Counted from the stretch's first letter, positions 41,657 to 51,260 are shown. The stretch: 64,000 bases of DNA from Pseudomonas sp. (GCF_030684895.1 NZ_JAUXXP010000090.1:1-64000), one strand, 5' to 3'. Numbers and translations: made by a program. Notes: generated by a model not told the origin, from the letters alone.

Positions 41657-43267
41657 TTACTTGACCCAGTGTTTGCCCCAATGAGTGATGTCGTAGCTCT
41701 GCGCACTGCGCGCCAAGCTCTTCCCGGCCTTGGCGGCTTCGATCTGGTCATCCACTACCTTGGTGGAGGAGGACAGCCAACTGGTCACAAAGGCCATGGC
41801 GTCGCCGTTGATCTCCAGGGCACGCTGGGCGATGTTGTTCAGGTCATCGCAGCTGTCGTGGTAGCAAGGGTCAAGCGCGACGCCCGCAGTGCCACCATAG
41901 CGGCTCGCCTGCTCCGGAGTTTTCAGCACCTCTGCACCGGTAAACAAGCCACCGAAAGCGATGCCGTCGAGGAAGAACTGCGCGTAATCCGAACGGAAGG
42001 TGATTTCATCGCCTTCTGACGGCAAGCCGCGCAGTTTGTAGTACTCCTCGAACAGCTTCTCGATGGCCGCCGAACCGGGCGGGCCTTGCAGACCGAACGC
42101 AGAACCGTCGCCGTCATAAATGAAATAGGCGAAGTTTGGCGAAGCGATCATGTCGAAGTTCAAGTACGTCTTGATCTTGCTCTTCTGCTCGGCCGGTAGC
42201 TGATTGACGTAATAAGTCGAACCAACCAACCCCGACTCCTCGGCACCCCACCAGGCAAAGCGCAGCTTGTTCTTCGGCCGCACCTTCTGCAGCTGCAACG
42301 CCAACTCCAGCAACGCGGCACTGCCAGATGCGTTGTCGTTGATGCCGGCACCCTCATACACCGAGTCGAGGTGAGCCCCTGCCATCACCACATTGTTGGC
42401 ATTACCGTAACGGCTCTCGGCGATCAGGTTGAAGGTCTGTGTGCGCTCGCGCACCACCTTGGCCTGCATACGCACCTGGCTCTCAGCACTCTGTGCCAGG
42501 CCGACCCCGACCGCATAGGTGGCGAAGAAGGCCGGAATACCGCCGGCATAGCTGTCACCCAACGTGGCGTTGAGCAGGCCCTTGCGGTCTTCAGTGTCGC
42601 CCTGGTTGAAGATGATCACCCCTGAGGCTCCGGCCGCAGCTGCGTTCTCCGTTTTCAGCTGAAAGTTACAGCTGCCGCGTTGCAGCAAGGCGATGGCCCC
42701 GGAGGGGAAGCCAAGAAAATCCTCCGCCTCGCAACCACTGCTCGACAGGTTGCCCGCACCCAGTGCGATATCCACAGCTACCACCCGTGCACTGACATCA
42801 CCGCCTTCGGTCTGCGACAGGTAGGTAAAATCCACGTCCCATTCAAACTGCGCTGGAGTCGGCGCCAAGGCCTGGAGTTCACCCGGCCCTTTCGGGTAGT
42901 AGGCAGTGAAGGGGAACGGCTGCACCTCTACGCGATAACCGGCACTTTCCAGGGTGGATTTCACGTAGTCGATTGAGCGCTGATAGCCGGGCAAGCCCGC
43001 AGCGCGATTGCCGCCATTGGCCTGGGCAATATCCTTGAACATCTGCAGGTGAATGGAGGTGTTGCTCGCCTGCATACAGCGCGGCAACCCCAATGTCGTG
43101 CTATTGAGCAGGCCAAAACGACATTCCAAAGGACCCAAGCGGGTCGGACTCCAAAACGCATTGAACAGCTGGCTGCTACTTTTGTTCGACTCTGCGAGCA
43201 CCTCGCCCGAGATCGCCGCCAGTAGGCTTCCAACAATCAGACCGCTTTTCACAATCTTGTTATGCAT
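41657..43267 (-). CDS. secreted M28 aminopeptidase (PaAP-like)
   Basis: A 536-residue protein with signal peptide (about 1-25), a PA domain (GAIALLQRGSCNFQLKTEN) and an M28 zinc peptidase domain with ligands and catalytic residues in GAHLDSVYEG, NDNASGS, WWGAEESGLVGS, FDMI and CYHDSCDDL. P. aeruginosa PaAP is a secreted, quorum-regulated leucine aminopeptidase; regulation here is unknown. GGAGG lies just upstream of the start. Confidence 0.93.
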   Translation of the reverse strand: MHNKIVKSGLIVGSLLAAISGEVLAESNKSSSQLFNAFWSPTRLGPLECRFGLLNSTTLGLPRCMQASNTSIHLQMFKDIAQANGGNRAAGLPGYQRSIDYVKSTLESAGYRVEVQPFPFTAYYPKGPGELQALAPTPAQFEWDVDFTYLSQTEGGDVSARVVAVDIALGAGNLSSSGCEAEDFLGFPSGAIALLQRGSCNFQLKTENAAAAGASGVIIFNQGDTEDRKGLLNATLGDSYAGGIPAFFATYAVGVGLAQSAESQVRMQAKVVRERTQTFNLIAESRYGNANNVVMAGAHLDSVYEGAGINDNASGSAALLELALQLQKVRPKNKLRFAWWGAEESGLVGSTYYVNQLPAEQKSKIKTYLNFDMIASPNFAYFIYDGDGSAFGLQGPPGSAAIEKLFEEYYKLRGLPSEGDEITFRSDYAQFFLDGIAFGGLFTGAEVLKTPEQASRYGGTAGVALDPCYHDSCDDLNNIAQRALEINGDAMAFVTSWLSSSTKVVDDQIEAAKAGKSLARSAQSYDITHWGKHWVK

Positions 43268-43648
43268 GCTGCCTCCAATCCATATATGGAGTTTTTAGGT
43301 GCGGCAGCGCTTGTGACACCGCCGCGATACGTCCCTTTACTGCGTCGTGTGGACGCTACATAACCTAGACGTGGATATTCATCTGCGCGAACCGATATCT
43401 ACAATTTTCTTGAAAATAAGAACTTATCGACGAATATGGGAGCAATTGGCCAGCATCGCACGCCGTGCCCATCTATCGGCGATAACTGGTGCCAGGGCGT
43501 TAACAGCCCGCTGTGGCGCGCGTACAGATGGAGAGAGCCCCGTACTCAGGTAAACTCTGCGCACATTTCATAGATCGGCTCCGGGCTGGCCTCGCCAACA
43601 ACCCAGGAGCCCTCACACGCCCTGCGACTGACCTGAAGACCTAGCCCC
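43268..43648. other. divergent intergenic region
   Basis: 381 bp between the aminopeptidase and ndpA. It holds no good ORF. AT-rich islands near 43370-43440 include an inverted repeat ATAAG-AA-CTTAT (about 43425-43436). Promoters for both genes should be here; I could not assign them firmly. Confidence 0.45.
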
Positions 43649-44656
43649 ATGCCGATCCGCCACTGCATCGTCCACCTGATCGACAAGAAGCCCGATGGCA
43701 CGCCCGCCGTGCTGCATGCCCGGGATACCGAACTGGCCGCCTCGCAGGCCATCGAGAACATGCTCGCCGACCTTAACGAGAGCTATAACGCCAAGCAGGG
43801 CAAGGCCTGGGGGTTTTTCCATGAGGAATCCGGGGCGTATCCGTTCAGCGGCTGGTTGAAGCACTACCTGGACGAGGGTCAGGATTTCGCCGCGTTCAGC
43901 CGCAAGGCCGTGGAGCAGCTGCAGAAGCTGATGGAAGAATCCAACCTGTCCACCGGCGGCCATGTGCTGTTTGCCCACTACCAGCAAGGCATGACCGATT
44001 ACCTGGCTATCGCCCTGCTGCACCACAGTGAAGGCGTGGCGGTAAACGAGGCGCTGGACGTGACCGCCGCCAAGCACCTGGATCTGAGCCAGCTGCACCT
44101 GGCGGCTCGTATCAATATTTCCGAGTGGCGCAACAACGCCAACTCCAAGCAGTACATCTCCTTTATCAAGGGCAAGAACGGCAAGAAGGTCTCGGAATAC
44201 TTCCGCGACTTTATCGGCTGCCAGGAAGGCGTCGACGGCCCCGGCGAAACCCGCACCCTGCTGAAAGCCTTTAGCGACTTCGTGGAAAGCGAAGACCTGC
44301 CCGAAGAACAAGCCCGCGAGAAGACCAAGACCTTGGTCGGCTACGCCAGCAGCCAGGCCAAGCTGGGCGAGCCGATGACCCTGACCGAGCTGTCCGGGCT
44401 GATCGACGAGGAACGCCCGCAAGCCTTCTACAACCATATCCGCAACAAGGACTACGGCCTGTCGCCGGAAATCCCGGCGGATAAACGCACCCTTAACCAG
44501 TTCCAGCGCTTTACCGGGCGCGCCGAAGGCCTGTCGATCAGCTTCGAGGCGCACCTACTGGGCTCGAAGATCGAGTACGACGAAAGCAGCGACACCCTGG
44601 TGATCCGCAATCTGCCGACGCAGCTCACCGATCAGCTAAAGCGCCGCAAGAACTAA
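43649..44656 (+). CDS. ndpA: nucleoid-associated protein NdpA/YejK
   Basis: A 335-residue nucleoid-associated protein (37-kDa family). The N-terminus MPIRHCIVHLIDKKPDGTP, then GHVLFAHYQQGMTDYLAIALL, and the C-terminal region with KLGEPMTLTELSGLID all fit. Bound to the chromosome; precise role unclear. It is followed closely by a MITE-like repeat. Confidence 0.94.
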   Translation: MPIRHCIVHLIDKKPDGTPAVLHARDTELAASQAIENMLADLNESYNAKQGKAWGFFHEESGAYPFSGWLKHYLDEGQDFAAFSRKAVEQLQKLMEESNLSTGGHVLFAHYQQGMTDYLAIALLHHSEGVAVNEALDVTAAKHLDLSQLHLAARINISEWRNNANSKQYISFIKGKNGKKVSEYFRDFIGCQEGVDGPGETRTLLKAFSDFVESEDLPEEQAREKTKTLVGYASSQAKLGEPMTLTELSGLIDEERPQAFYNHIRNKDYGLSPEIPADKRTLNQFQRFTGRAEGLSISFEAHLLGSKIEYDESSDTLVIRNLPTQLTDQLKRRKN

Positions 44657-44797
44657 CAGGCCGCTGAAAAACTACCTACGTTGCCGATGCGGCGTTAAAA
44701 ACAGGCTCAAAATGCTCATTTACACCAGTAAACTCCGCTTTTTCGCCTGTTTTTGCCTTGCCTCGGCTGCCTCGCCTACGTTTTTAAACGGCCTGTC
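44655..44797. mobile_element. MITE-like element, family A copy 2 (inverted)
   Basis: About 143 bp with ends ACAGGCCG and CGGCCTGT; the interior is the reverse complement of copies 1 and 3 (AACAGGCGAAAAAGCGGAGT on the minus strand). It spans from the ndpA stop to just before the ppk2 start, so it could carry or interrupt the ppk2 promoter. Confidence 0.78.
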
Positions 44798-44803
44798 ACA
44801 TCC

Positions 44804-45622
44804 ATGAGCCGCCTGCCGGATAGCCTGCTGGATGCCTGCCGCTGTGACCCGATAGCGCCCTTTGCCCAGGACCCGGCACGCGATTTCGGCCTGGATAAGC
44901 AAACGGCCAAACGGGCTCTGGCCGAACTGCGCCCCTGGCTCAACCAGCAACAGCGCATGCTCTGGGCCAACCAGCGCAACGCCCTGCTGCTGATCCTGCA
45001 AGGCACCGATTGCTCCGGTAAGGATGGGGTGATTCGCCGGGTGATCAGCAGCTTCGATCCGCAGGGTCTGCGCATCCATAGTTTTCAGAAACCCGATGCC
45101 TGCGAGCAACGCCATGACTTTCTCTGGCGCTACCAGCGGCGCTTGCCCGGGGCGGGCCTGCTTGAGGTATTCAACCGCAGCCACTACGAAGGACTGATCA
45201 GCGATCCGCTGGATGGCCTGTGCAGCGTCGCAGAGCTGCCCGCGCGCCAGCAGGCGATTCAAGCCTTCGAGGCGCAACTGATCAGTCAGTCAATTCAGCC
45301 GCTGAAATGCTTTTTGCAGCTATCCAGGCATGAACAAAAGCAACGCCTACAGGAACGCCTGGAGCAGCCGCATAAACGCTGGAAACTGCACAGCAGCGAC
45401 CTGCAGTCCTATCGCGAGTTTGAGCTGCGCCAACAGCGCTGGGCCGAGCAGCTAACAGCCAGCCACAGCGACGCAGCGCCCTGGTATGTGATCCCAGCCG
45501 ATCATCGCTGGTTGCGCGACTGGCTGGTGGCCAGCCTGTTGGCCCGCGAGCTGGAAGGCCTGCAGCTGGACTGGCCGGATACCCCGCTGCCGTTCAGCTT
45601 GGAAGATTTGCAGCGCAGTTAG
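44804..45622 (+). CDS. polyphosphate kinase 2 family protein
   Basis: A 272-residue PPK2-type enzyme that transfers phosphate between polyphosphate and nucleotides. Walker A in LQGTDCSGKDGVIRRV, and FNRSHYE near residue 118 are family landmarks. The start at 44804 (MSRLPDSLLDACRC) is used because the longer frame begins inside the MITE-like repeat. Subclass (NDP or NMP kinase) not resolved. Confidence 0.85.
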   Translation: MSRLPDSLLDACRCDPIAPFAQDPARDFGLDKQTAKRALAELRPWLNQQQRMLWANQRNALLLILQGTDCSGKDGVIRRVISSFDPQGLRIHSFQKPDACEQRHDFLWRYQRRLPGAGLLEVFNRSHYEGLISDPLDGLCSVAELPARQQAIQAFEAQLISQSIQPLKCFLQLSRHEQKQRLQERLEQPHKRWKLHSSDLQSYREFELRQQRWAEQLTASHSDAAPWYVIPADHRWLRDWLVASLLARELEGLQLDWPDTPLPFSLEDLQRS

Positions 45623-45668
45623 CGCACGGCTCACTAGACCCTCAACACAAGAAGGCAAAGGAACGCCC

Positions 45669-45986
45669 ATGAAGAAAGTCATCCTGCTGCTATGCGCCTT
45701 GGCACTGTTCCAGCACTGGGACACGGTGCAACGCTGGTTGCAACCGCCGCTGGCCGAACGACCAGGCGAAGTGGTGTTGTATGCCACGCAATGGTGCGGC
45801 TACTGCGCGAAAACCCGCGAGCAACTGGCGCAGGACCAGATTGCCTACCGGGAAATCGATATCGAGAAAGACCCCGCCGGCCAGGCGACCTTCAAGGCCC
45901 TGGGCGGGCGCGGCGTGCCCTTGCTGGATATCAAGGGCACCCTTATTCACGGCTACGACCCCCAAGCGATGCGCGCCGCGTACTGA
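45669..45986 (+). CDS. membrane-anchored glutaredoxin-like protein
   Basis: A 105-residue protein: N-terminal hydrophobic segment (about 1-20) then a glutaredoxin fold with the redox motif CGYC (ATQWCGYCAKTREQL) and GGRGVPLLDI as the glutathione-binding cis-Pro loop. The N-terminal segment may anchor it in the membrane or export it. Stands 46 bp after the ppk2-type gene. Confidence 0.85.
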   Translation: MKKVILLLCALALFQHWDTVQRWLQPPLAERPGEVVLYATQWCGYCAKTREQLAQDQIAYREIDIEKDPAGQATFKALGGRGVPLLDIKGTLIHGYDPQAMRAAY

Positions 45987-46031
45987 AATCTCGGCGCAGT
46001 CCTGCAACAGGGCGCGCCGAGCATTGCAGCC

Positions 46032-46967
46032 TTACAGCGCCTTGATAGCAAAGCCCAGGCGGGGGAAATGCACATGCACGGTGCCGGCGCGCGGGTCTTC
46101 GCGGCGCAGGATCAGTTCTTCAGTGCCGCTGAACACCAGCTCGCCTTCCACTGCATCCACGCCGTAATCGATGGCGGAAATCGCCACCTGCTGGCCGACG
46201 GTGAAGCCATTAGGATCAACCAGCGCGGCATCCGGCAAAGCCGCAGGGCTCGCCTCACGGGCCACTTCAATGGCCTCAGCTGCGCTTATATCGCTGAACG
46301 ATCCGTGGCCGAAATCCAGCACCCTCGCCAGCCAAGCGGTCACTGCCGGGTAGGCATCAACCAGCGGCGCAGTCACCGGGGTACCACGCAGGAACCACAA
46401 AGGGTGGGCCATGGCGATATCGGCCAGCGACGGCTCGCCGAAGAGGAAGTCGCCTGGCTCGCGCTCAAGCTGTTGCTGCAGTCGCGTCATCAGCGTGGGC
46501 CACTGGTGCTTGGCCACGTCCAGCGGAATACGCGTCGCCAGGCCGCCGTTAAACAGGGTCGAGCGGTCGGCAATAAAAGTCTTGAGAAATTCCGGTGGCA
46601 GCTTGCCAAAGCGCGCCGCGATGGATTCCGGCTGGAACACCAGGCTCACCGCATGCAGAAACACCTGGGAGTCGGCCCACTGGGCGAAGCAGGCGACGTT
46701 AAATTCCTGGCCTTCAGGAAACAGCGCCGGGGTGGCTTTTTCGGCTTCCAGGCGACGGGCGATCAGCGCGGTATCGCAGTAGATATCCGCGCCGACCTGC
46801 AGCACCGGCGTCTTGCGGTAACCGCCGGTCAGGGCAGTCAGATCCGGCTTGGGCATGATTGGCGGGATCAGCACCGAGCGCCAGGACAGCTGCTTGAAAC
46901 CGAGCATCAACCGCGCCTTTTCGGCAAAGGGCGAGGTCGGGTAATGGTGCAGGATCAACTCGTGCAT
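46032..46967 (-). CDS. glutathione S-transferase family protein
   Basis: A 311-residue protein with a thioredoxin-like N-terminal GST domain (LILHHYPTSPFAEKARLML; GGYRKTPVLQVG) and a longer C-terminal helical domain, about 100 residues longer than classical GSTs. Substrate unknown. Convergent with the glutaredoxin gene. Confidence 0.85.
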   Translation of the reverse strand: MHELILHHYPTSPFAEKARLMLGFKQLSWRSVLIPPIMPKPDLTALTGGYRKTPVLQVGADIYCDTALIARRLEAEKATPALFPEGQEFNVACFAQWADSQVFLHAVSLVFQPESIAARFGKLPPEFLKTFIADRSTLFNGGLATRIPLDVAKHQWPTLMTRLQQQLEREPGDFLFGEPSLADIAMAHPLWFLRGTPVTAPLVDAYPAVTAWLARVLDFGHGSFSDISAAEAIEVAREASPAALPDAALVDPNGFTVGQQVAISAIDYGVDAVEGELVFSGTEELILRREDPRAGTVHVHFPRLGFAIKAL

Positions 46968-47033
46968 GACAGGCTCCGCAGCAGTTCAGGTAGACCAGCA
47001 GCTTAACCGCGCAAGCCGTGGCGGCCTACCCGC

Positions 47034-47354
47034 TTAGCCTGATGGTGCGTTATCAGCTAGAGCGATAACAGGCATGGCAGCGACCAGGACTTCCTTGGCC
47101 CGCTTGCTCATGGCCTTGACCGCTCGCTCGCGGCGCAGCGCATCGCCTTTGCCGGCACAGGGTTCGATATACACCAGGGCCTGCGCCGGGCTGGAATGGA
47201 AAAAGCGCGCACCCTTGCCGCTCTGGTGCTTGGTGAAGCGCTTGTACGGATCGTCGCTGATGCCGCAGTACAGCGCGCCATTGGCCGCCCGCACCAGATA
47301 GACAAACCAGGGCTTGGCGGCAGGTGTTTCAGGCGCAGAAGAGGAGTCAGGCAT
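47034..47354 (-). CDS. GIY-YIG nuclease superfamily protein (YhbQ-like)
   Basis: A 106-residue protein with the GIY-YIG fold: FVYLVRAANGALYCGISDDPYKR and ARFFHSSPAQALVYIEPCAGKGDALRRE. Small stand-alone members of this family are nucleases of uncertain biological role. Confidence 0.9.
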   Translation of the reverse strand: MPDSSSAPETPAAKPWFVYLVRAANGALYCGISDDPYKRFTKHQSGKGARFFHSSPAQALVYIEPCAGKGDALRRERAVKAMSKRAKEVLVAAMPVIALADNAPSG

Positions 47355-47392
47355 CAGTTAAATCGGCAGGCAATGAGCAAGGTCGCCGAGCT

Positions 47393-47537
47393 TAACAGAC
47401 CGTTGAAAACGTAGGCGAGGCAGGCAAGACAAGGCAAAAACAGGCGAGGAAGCGGAGTGTACTTTTGTACATGAGCATTCCGAGTCTGTTTTTAACGCAG
47501 TATTGCCAACGTAGGTAGTTTCTCAACGGACTGTTAA
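47393..47537. mobile_element. MITE-like element, family A copy 3
   Basis: 145 bp with ends TTAACAG-CCGTTGA and their complement; its core contains AACAGGCGAGGAAGCGGAGT and TGTAC..GTACA as in the copy at 40044-40188. It ends inside the 3' terminus of the SnoaL-like gene (stop at 47534). Confidence 0.8.
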
Positions 47538-48004
47538 CGACTCTTCTGGAAGGCCGCCAACCCTTTCCCCGCCTGCTGGCGAATGGCGTTCTGCACAAAC
47601 GGCGCCCAGCCCAGCAGACGGCCCTTAAGACCCAGCGCCTGGCCGGCCCAACGCCACAGATCGAAGTGATCGCGGTGCTCGCTGATTTTGCCGTCGCGAA
47701 AGCGGAAGGTAGCCTCGATATGGTTAACCACCTGATTGCCGGTCTGGCTAAAGGTATAGGTCGCCACCCAGCGCGCCTTGCCGGAATGCTCATCCGCTGC
47801 CACGCCGTCAAAGGTCAGGGAAAAGCCCTGAGCCTTGGCGCAGAGCATGCGCCACATATCACCGGCGGCCGCACCGCGCAGGTCGGTAAACACCGGGTCA
47901 CTGAACTGCACGTCCTCGCTGTAACAGCTGGCCATGGTCTCGGCATCCAGCTGCTGGAAGGCCTGGTAGAAACGGGTGATCAGCGCGGCGTTGGGGTGAG
48001 TCAT
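47534..48004 (-). CDS. SnoaL/NTF2-like protein
   Basis: A 156-residue protein of the nuclear transport factor 2-like superfamily (MTHPNAALITRFYQAFQQLD; FSLTFDGVAADEHSGKARW; EHRDHFDLWRWAGQAL). Function not predictable. The ATG at 48004 is chosen; the longer frame runs into the upstream regulator. It is divergent from that GlxA-type regulator. Confidence 0.85.
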   Translation of the reverse strand: MTHPNAALITRFYQAFQQLDAETMASCYSEDVQFSDPVFTDLRGAAAGDMWRMLCAKAQGFSLTFDGVAADEHSGKARWVATYTFSQTGNQVVNHIEATFRFRDGKISEHRDHFDLWRWAGQALGLKGRLLGWAPFVQNAIRQQAGKGLAAFQKSR

Positions 48005-48124
48005 GGGGCGAACTCCGAAAGGGAACGTGCGAGCAGTATTGCCGTTAAATCGCCACTGCGCGATTGGCGAAAAAGACACACTTGTGTCAATAATCGCCAA
48101 ACCTTTATCAAGCCTGAACACGTC

Positions 48125-49072
48125 ATGCTGAAAATCGCCCTGTATGTCTGCCCGCAAACCGTATGCTCCAGCCTGAGCATGGCCATGGACGCTTTTGTCC
48201 TGGCCAACCGCCTGGCCGAGCAGCGGCTGTTTGAGTTGCAGCGTGTCAGCCTGAATGGGCAAGCGGTTGATCTGGGCTTTGCGCAGATCCAGGTCGATGG
48301 CGATCTAAGCTTGGCCGCGGATATAGACCTGATTCTGCTCGCCGCCACTGGCAGCGCCATCGACAGCACCCTGAGCGATAACACTGCGCTGCTGCCCTGG
48401 CTCGCGCAACGACCGCAGCGCCAGCAACTGGCCAGCCTGTGCAGCAGCGCCTTTCTCCTGGCCGCCGCTGGCCTGCTCGACGGCCGATGCGCCACTACTC
48501 ACTGGGCGCTGGCCGACCAGTTTCGTCAGCGTTATCCGCGGGTCAAATTGCAGATTGAACAACTGGTCTGCGAGGACGGCCACCTGCTCAGCTCTGGCGG
48601 TGCACATGCAGGGCTCGACCTGTGCCTGCATCTGATCGCCCAGCATGGCGGCGCCGGCCTGGCGCAGCAGGTGGCTAATGCTCTGGTATTCGACAGCCAG
48701 CGTGGCCTGCAATCACGTTTTGCCCCGCTGCTGCCGGCGCCCAGCAGCGATTGCCCGCTCACCCCCGTGTTGCAGTGGCTGCAGCGTCATCATGGCGAAG
48801 CGATTGACCTCAAGCGCCTGGCCGCTCAGGCCAATTGCTCATCGCGCACCCTGTTGCGGCGCTTCAAGGCCAGTACCGGACTAACGCCCAATGACTACCT
48901 GCAGCGCGTGCGTATCAGCGCCGCGCAGCGCGCCCTGCGTAGCCCGGCGTCACTGGAGCAGATCGCCGAACAGGTCGGTTACGCCGACCGCGCCACCTTT
49001 GCCAAGCTGTTCAAGCAGCTCTGCGGGGAAAGCCCTGGGGCGTTCCGCAAGCGCCTACGCCAAGCGAACTAA
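48125..49072 (+). CDS. GlxA-type AraC family transcriptional regulator
   Basis: A 315-residue regulator: N-terminal DJ-1/PfpI-like domain (about 1-185) with LCSSAFLLAAAGLLDG, then two HTH motifs in the C-terminal AraC domain (DLKRLAAQANCSSRTLLRRF and SLEQIAEQVGYADRATFAKL). Divergent from the SnoaL-like gene across a 120-bp gap. In this family the targets are often amino-acid or amine catabolism genes. Confidence 0.92.
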   Translation: MLKIALYVCPQTVCSSLSMAMDAFVLANRLAEQRLFELQRVSLNGQAVDLGFAQIQVDGDLSLAADIDLILLAATGSAIDSTLSDNTALLPWLAQRPQRQQLASLCSSAFLLAAAGLLDGRCATTHWALADQFRQRYPRVKLQIEQLVCEDGHLLSSGGAHAGLDLCLHLIAQHGGAGLAQQVANALVFDSQRGLQSRFAPLLPAPSSDCPLTPVLQWLQRHHGEAIDLKRLAAQANCSSRTLLRRFKASTGLTPNDYLQRVRISAAQRALRSPASLEQIAEQVGYADRATFAKLFKQLCGESPGAFRKRLRQAN

Positions 49073-49093
49073 ACGTCGCAGCAACGTATCAAC

Positions 49094-49156
49094 TTGCCGC
49101 GCCAACGCTTGTCGATTTATACCTTAAAGTCCAAAATGGAATTAATTGTTCAATTC
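49094..49156 (+). promoter_or_regulatory. candidate dauB promoter and operator
   Basis: -35 TTGCCG (49094-49099), 18-nt spacer, -10 TATACC (49118-49123). An 18-bp imperfect palindrome GAATT..AATTC lies at 49139-49156, between the promoter and the dauB start at 49172. DauR is the natural candidate to bind it, which is inference. Confidence 0.45.
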
Positions 49157-49171
49157 GTTGCGGAGCTGCTC

Positions 49172-50125
49172 ATGTCGACCACCCCTTATGTGCTGGATAA
49201 AAGCGCAGCCGAACAGCTGCTGGCCCAGGTCGATGTACACCAGGCCATGGTCGCCATGTTCCGCGAGCTAGCCGCTGGTAATGCAGCGCAACCGGCGCAG
49301 CAACTGGTGGAGTTCCCCAATGGCGGCGGCGACTTTATCAACTACCTCGGTGTGCTGGCCGGGGCCGGCGTTTACGGGGTGAAAACTTCACCCTATATCG
49401 TCCGCGAGCAAGGCCCGCTGGTTACCGCCTGGACCCTGCTGATGTCGATGCAGACTGGCCAGCCGCTGCTGCTGTGCGACGCCGGTAGCCTGACCACCGC
49501 GCGCACCGCCGCCACCACCGCAGTGGCTGTGGATGCCCTGGCCGCGCCCCAGGCCAGCCGCCTGGCGGTGATCGGCAGCGGCGCCGTGGCGCAGGCCCAT
49601 GTGCATTACGCCAAACAGCTGCGCCCCTGGCAAAGCATCCGCCTCTACTCGCCCGGCCTGGCCGGCAAAACCGGCGCGCAGCTGCTCAAGCTGCAGCAAC
49701 TCGATTCGCGCATACAGCTGTGCGCCAGCCAGGCAGACGCCATTCGCGATGCCGACGTGGTGATGCTCTGCACCTCATCGGCGAAACCACTGCTCGATCC
49801 CGTCGAGCTGGATAAACCGGCGCTGATCACCTCGATCAGCACCAACGCGCCGCGCGCCCATGAAGTAACGCCCGCCAGCCTGCTGAATATGGATGTCTAC
49901 TGCGACTACCGCGCCACCACCCCGGATAGCGCGGGGGAAATGCTCCTGGCCAGCCGCCTAGGCTGGAACAGCGCCGATATCCTCGGTGATCTGGCCGAAC
50001 TCGTCAGCGCTAAGGCCGTGCGCCCGGACTACCGCCGCTCGGTATTTTTCCGCTCCATCGGCCTGGGCCTGGAAGATGTCGCCCTAGCCCACGCGCTGTA
50101 CCAGCTCAAGCAGGAGGCCTGCTGA
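49172..50125 (+). CDS. dauB: DauB, ornithine cyclodeaminase-like anabolic dehydrogenase
   Basis: A 317-residue protein of the ornithine cyclodeaminase/mu-crystallin family with Rossmann motif VIGSGAVAQAHVHYAK and a substrate region near the N-terminus (FPNGGGDFINYLGVLAG). In P. aeruginosa DauB reduces 2-ketoarginine to L-arginine with NAD(P)H, completing conversion of D-arginine to L-arginine. The order dauB-dauA-dauR is the same here. The start at 49172 has GGAG upstream. Its stop overlaps dauA by 1 nt. Confidence 0.9.
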   Translation: MSTTPYVLDKSAAEQLLAQVDVHQAMVAMFRELAAGNAAQPAQQLVEFPNGGGDFINYLGVLAGAGVYGVKTSPYIVREQGPLVTAWTLLMSMQTGQPLLLCDAGSLTTARTAATTAVAVDALAAPQASRLAVIGSGAVAQAHVHYAKQLRPWQSIRLYSPGLAGKTGAQLLKLQQLDSRIQLCASQADAIRDADVVMLCTSSAKPLLDPVELDKPALITSISTNAPRAHEVTPASLLNMDVYCDYRATTPDSAGEMLLASRLGWNSADILGDLAELVSAKAVRPDYRRSVFFRSIGLGLEDVALAHALYQLKQEAC

Positions 50126-51252
50126 TGCACCAGGCGGACTACCTGATCATCGGCGCCGGCATTGCCGGTGCCTCGACTGGCTACTTTCTCGCGTCCCATG
50201 GCAAAACCATCCTGCTGGAGCGTGAGCAACTGCCCGGTTATCACTCCACAGGCCGCTCCGCCGCGCTCTACACCGTGGCCTACGGCACAACCCAGGTGCG
50301 CGCCCTAACCGCCGCCAGCCGCGCGTTCTACGACGCGCCTCCGGCAGGTTTTGCCGAACACCCGCTGCTGACCCCACGCGGCGAACTGGTGGTGGATTTC
50401 ACCGGCGACGCCGCCGAGCTGCAACGCCAGTTCGATAGCGGCAAAGCCAGCGTGCCGGAGATGCGCCTGCTTAGCGCCGATGAAGCCTGCGCCATGGTGC
50501 CGGTGCTGCGCCGCGACAAGGTGCAGGCCGCGATGCTCGACCCCAGCGCCGCCGATATCGACACCGACGCCCTGCACCAGGGCTATCTGCGCGGCATTCG
50601 CCAGCAGGGCGGGGAAATCCACACTAGCTGCGAAGTGCTGCGCATCCAGCGCGACGGCGCCGCTTGGCTGGTGGACTGTGGCAACACGCAATACCGCGCC
50701 AAGGTGCTGATCAATGCCGCCGGCGGCTGGTGCGACCAGATCGCCGCCCTGGCCGGTGTGGCGCCCATCGGTTTGATCCCAAAACGGCGGGCGGCCTTCA
50801 CATTTAACGGGCCGGAAGGTATCGACTGCCATGCCTGGCCCTGCGTGGTCAGCCTGGATGAATCCTTCTACTTCAAGCCCGACGCCGGCCTGCTGCTCGG
50901 CTCGCCCGCAAACGCCGACCCGGTCGAGCCCCACGATGTACAGCCGGAAGAGCTGGATATCGCCCTGGGCATCTACCAGATCGAAGAGCACACCAGCCTG
51001 AGCATTCGTCGCCCGGCGCATACCTGGGCCGGCCTGCGCTCCTTTGTCGCCGACGGCGATCTGGTAGGCGGTTTCGACCCGCAGGTGGCAGGCTTTTTCT
51101 GGGTCGCCGCACAAGGCGGTTACGGCATCCAGACCTCGGCGGCCATGGGCATGGCCTGTGCGGCTCTGGCCCGTGGCGAACCGTTGCCCGAGCATTTGCG
51201 CCAGTTTGGCCTGACGGAAGCCATGCTCTCCCCCGCTCGCTTGCTCAAATAA
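50125..51252 (+). CDS. dauA: DauA, FAD-dependent D-arginine dehydrogenase
   Basis: A 375-residue flavoprotein that oxidises D-arginine and D-lysine to 2-keto acids and ammonia. FAD motif near the N-terminus (YLIIGAGIAGASTGYFL), STGRSAALYTVAYGT, IDTDALHQGYLRGIR and AGLRSFVADGDLVGG all fit DauA. Coupled to dauB and followed by dauR. Confidence 0.95.
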   Translation: MHQADYLIIGAGIAGASTGYFLASHGKTILLEREQLPGYHSTGRSAALYTVAYGTTQVRALTAASRAFYDAPPAGFAEHPLLTPRGELVVDFTGDAAELQRQFDSGKASVPEMRLLSADEACAMVPVLRRDKVQAAMLDPSAADIDTDALHQGYLRGIRQQGGEIHTSCEVLRIQRDGAAWLVDCGNTQYRAKVLINAAGGWCDQIAALAGVAPIGLIPKRRAAFTFNGPEGIDCHAWPCVVSLDESFYFKPDAGLLLGSPANADPVEPHDVQPEELDIALGIYQIEEHTSLSIRRPAHTWAGLRSFVADGDLVGGFDPQVAGFFWVAAQGGYGIQTSAAMGMACAALARGEPLPEHLRQFGLTEAMLSPARLLK

Positions 51253-51260
51253 TCAGTCGC

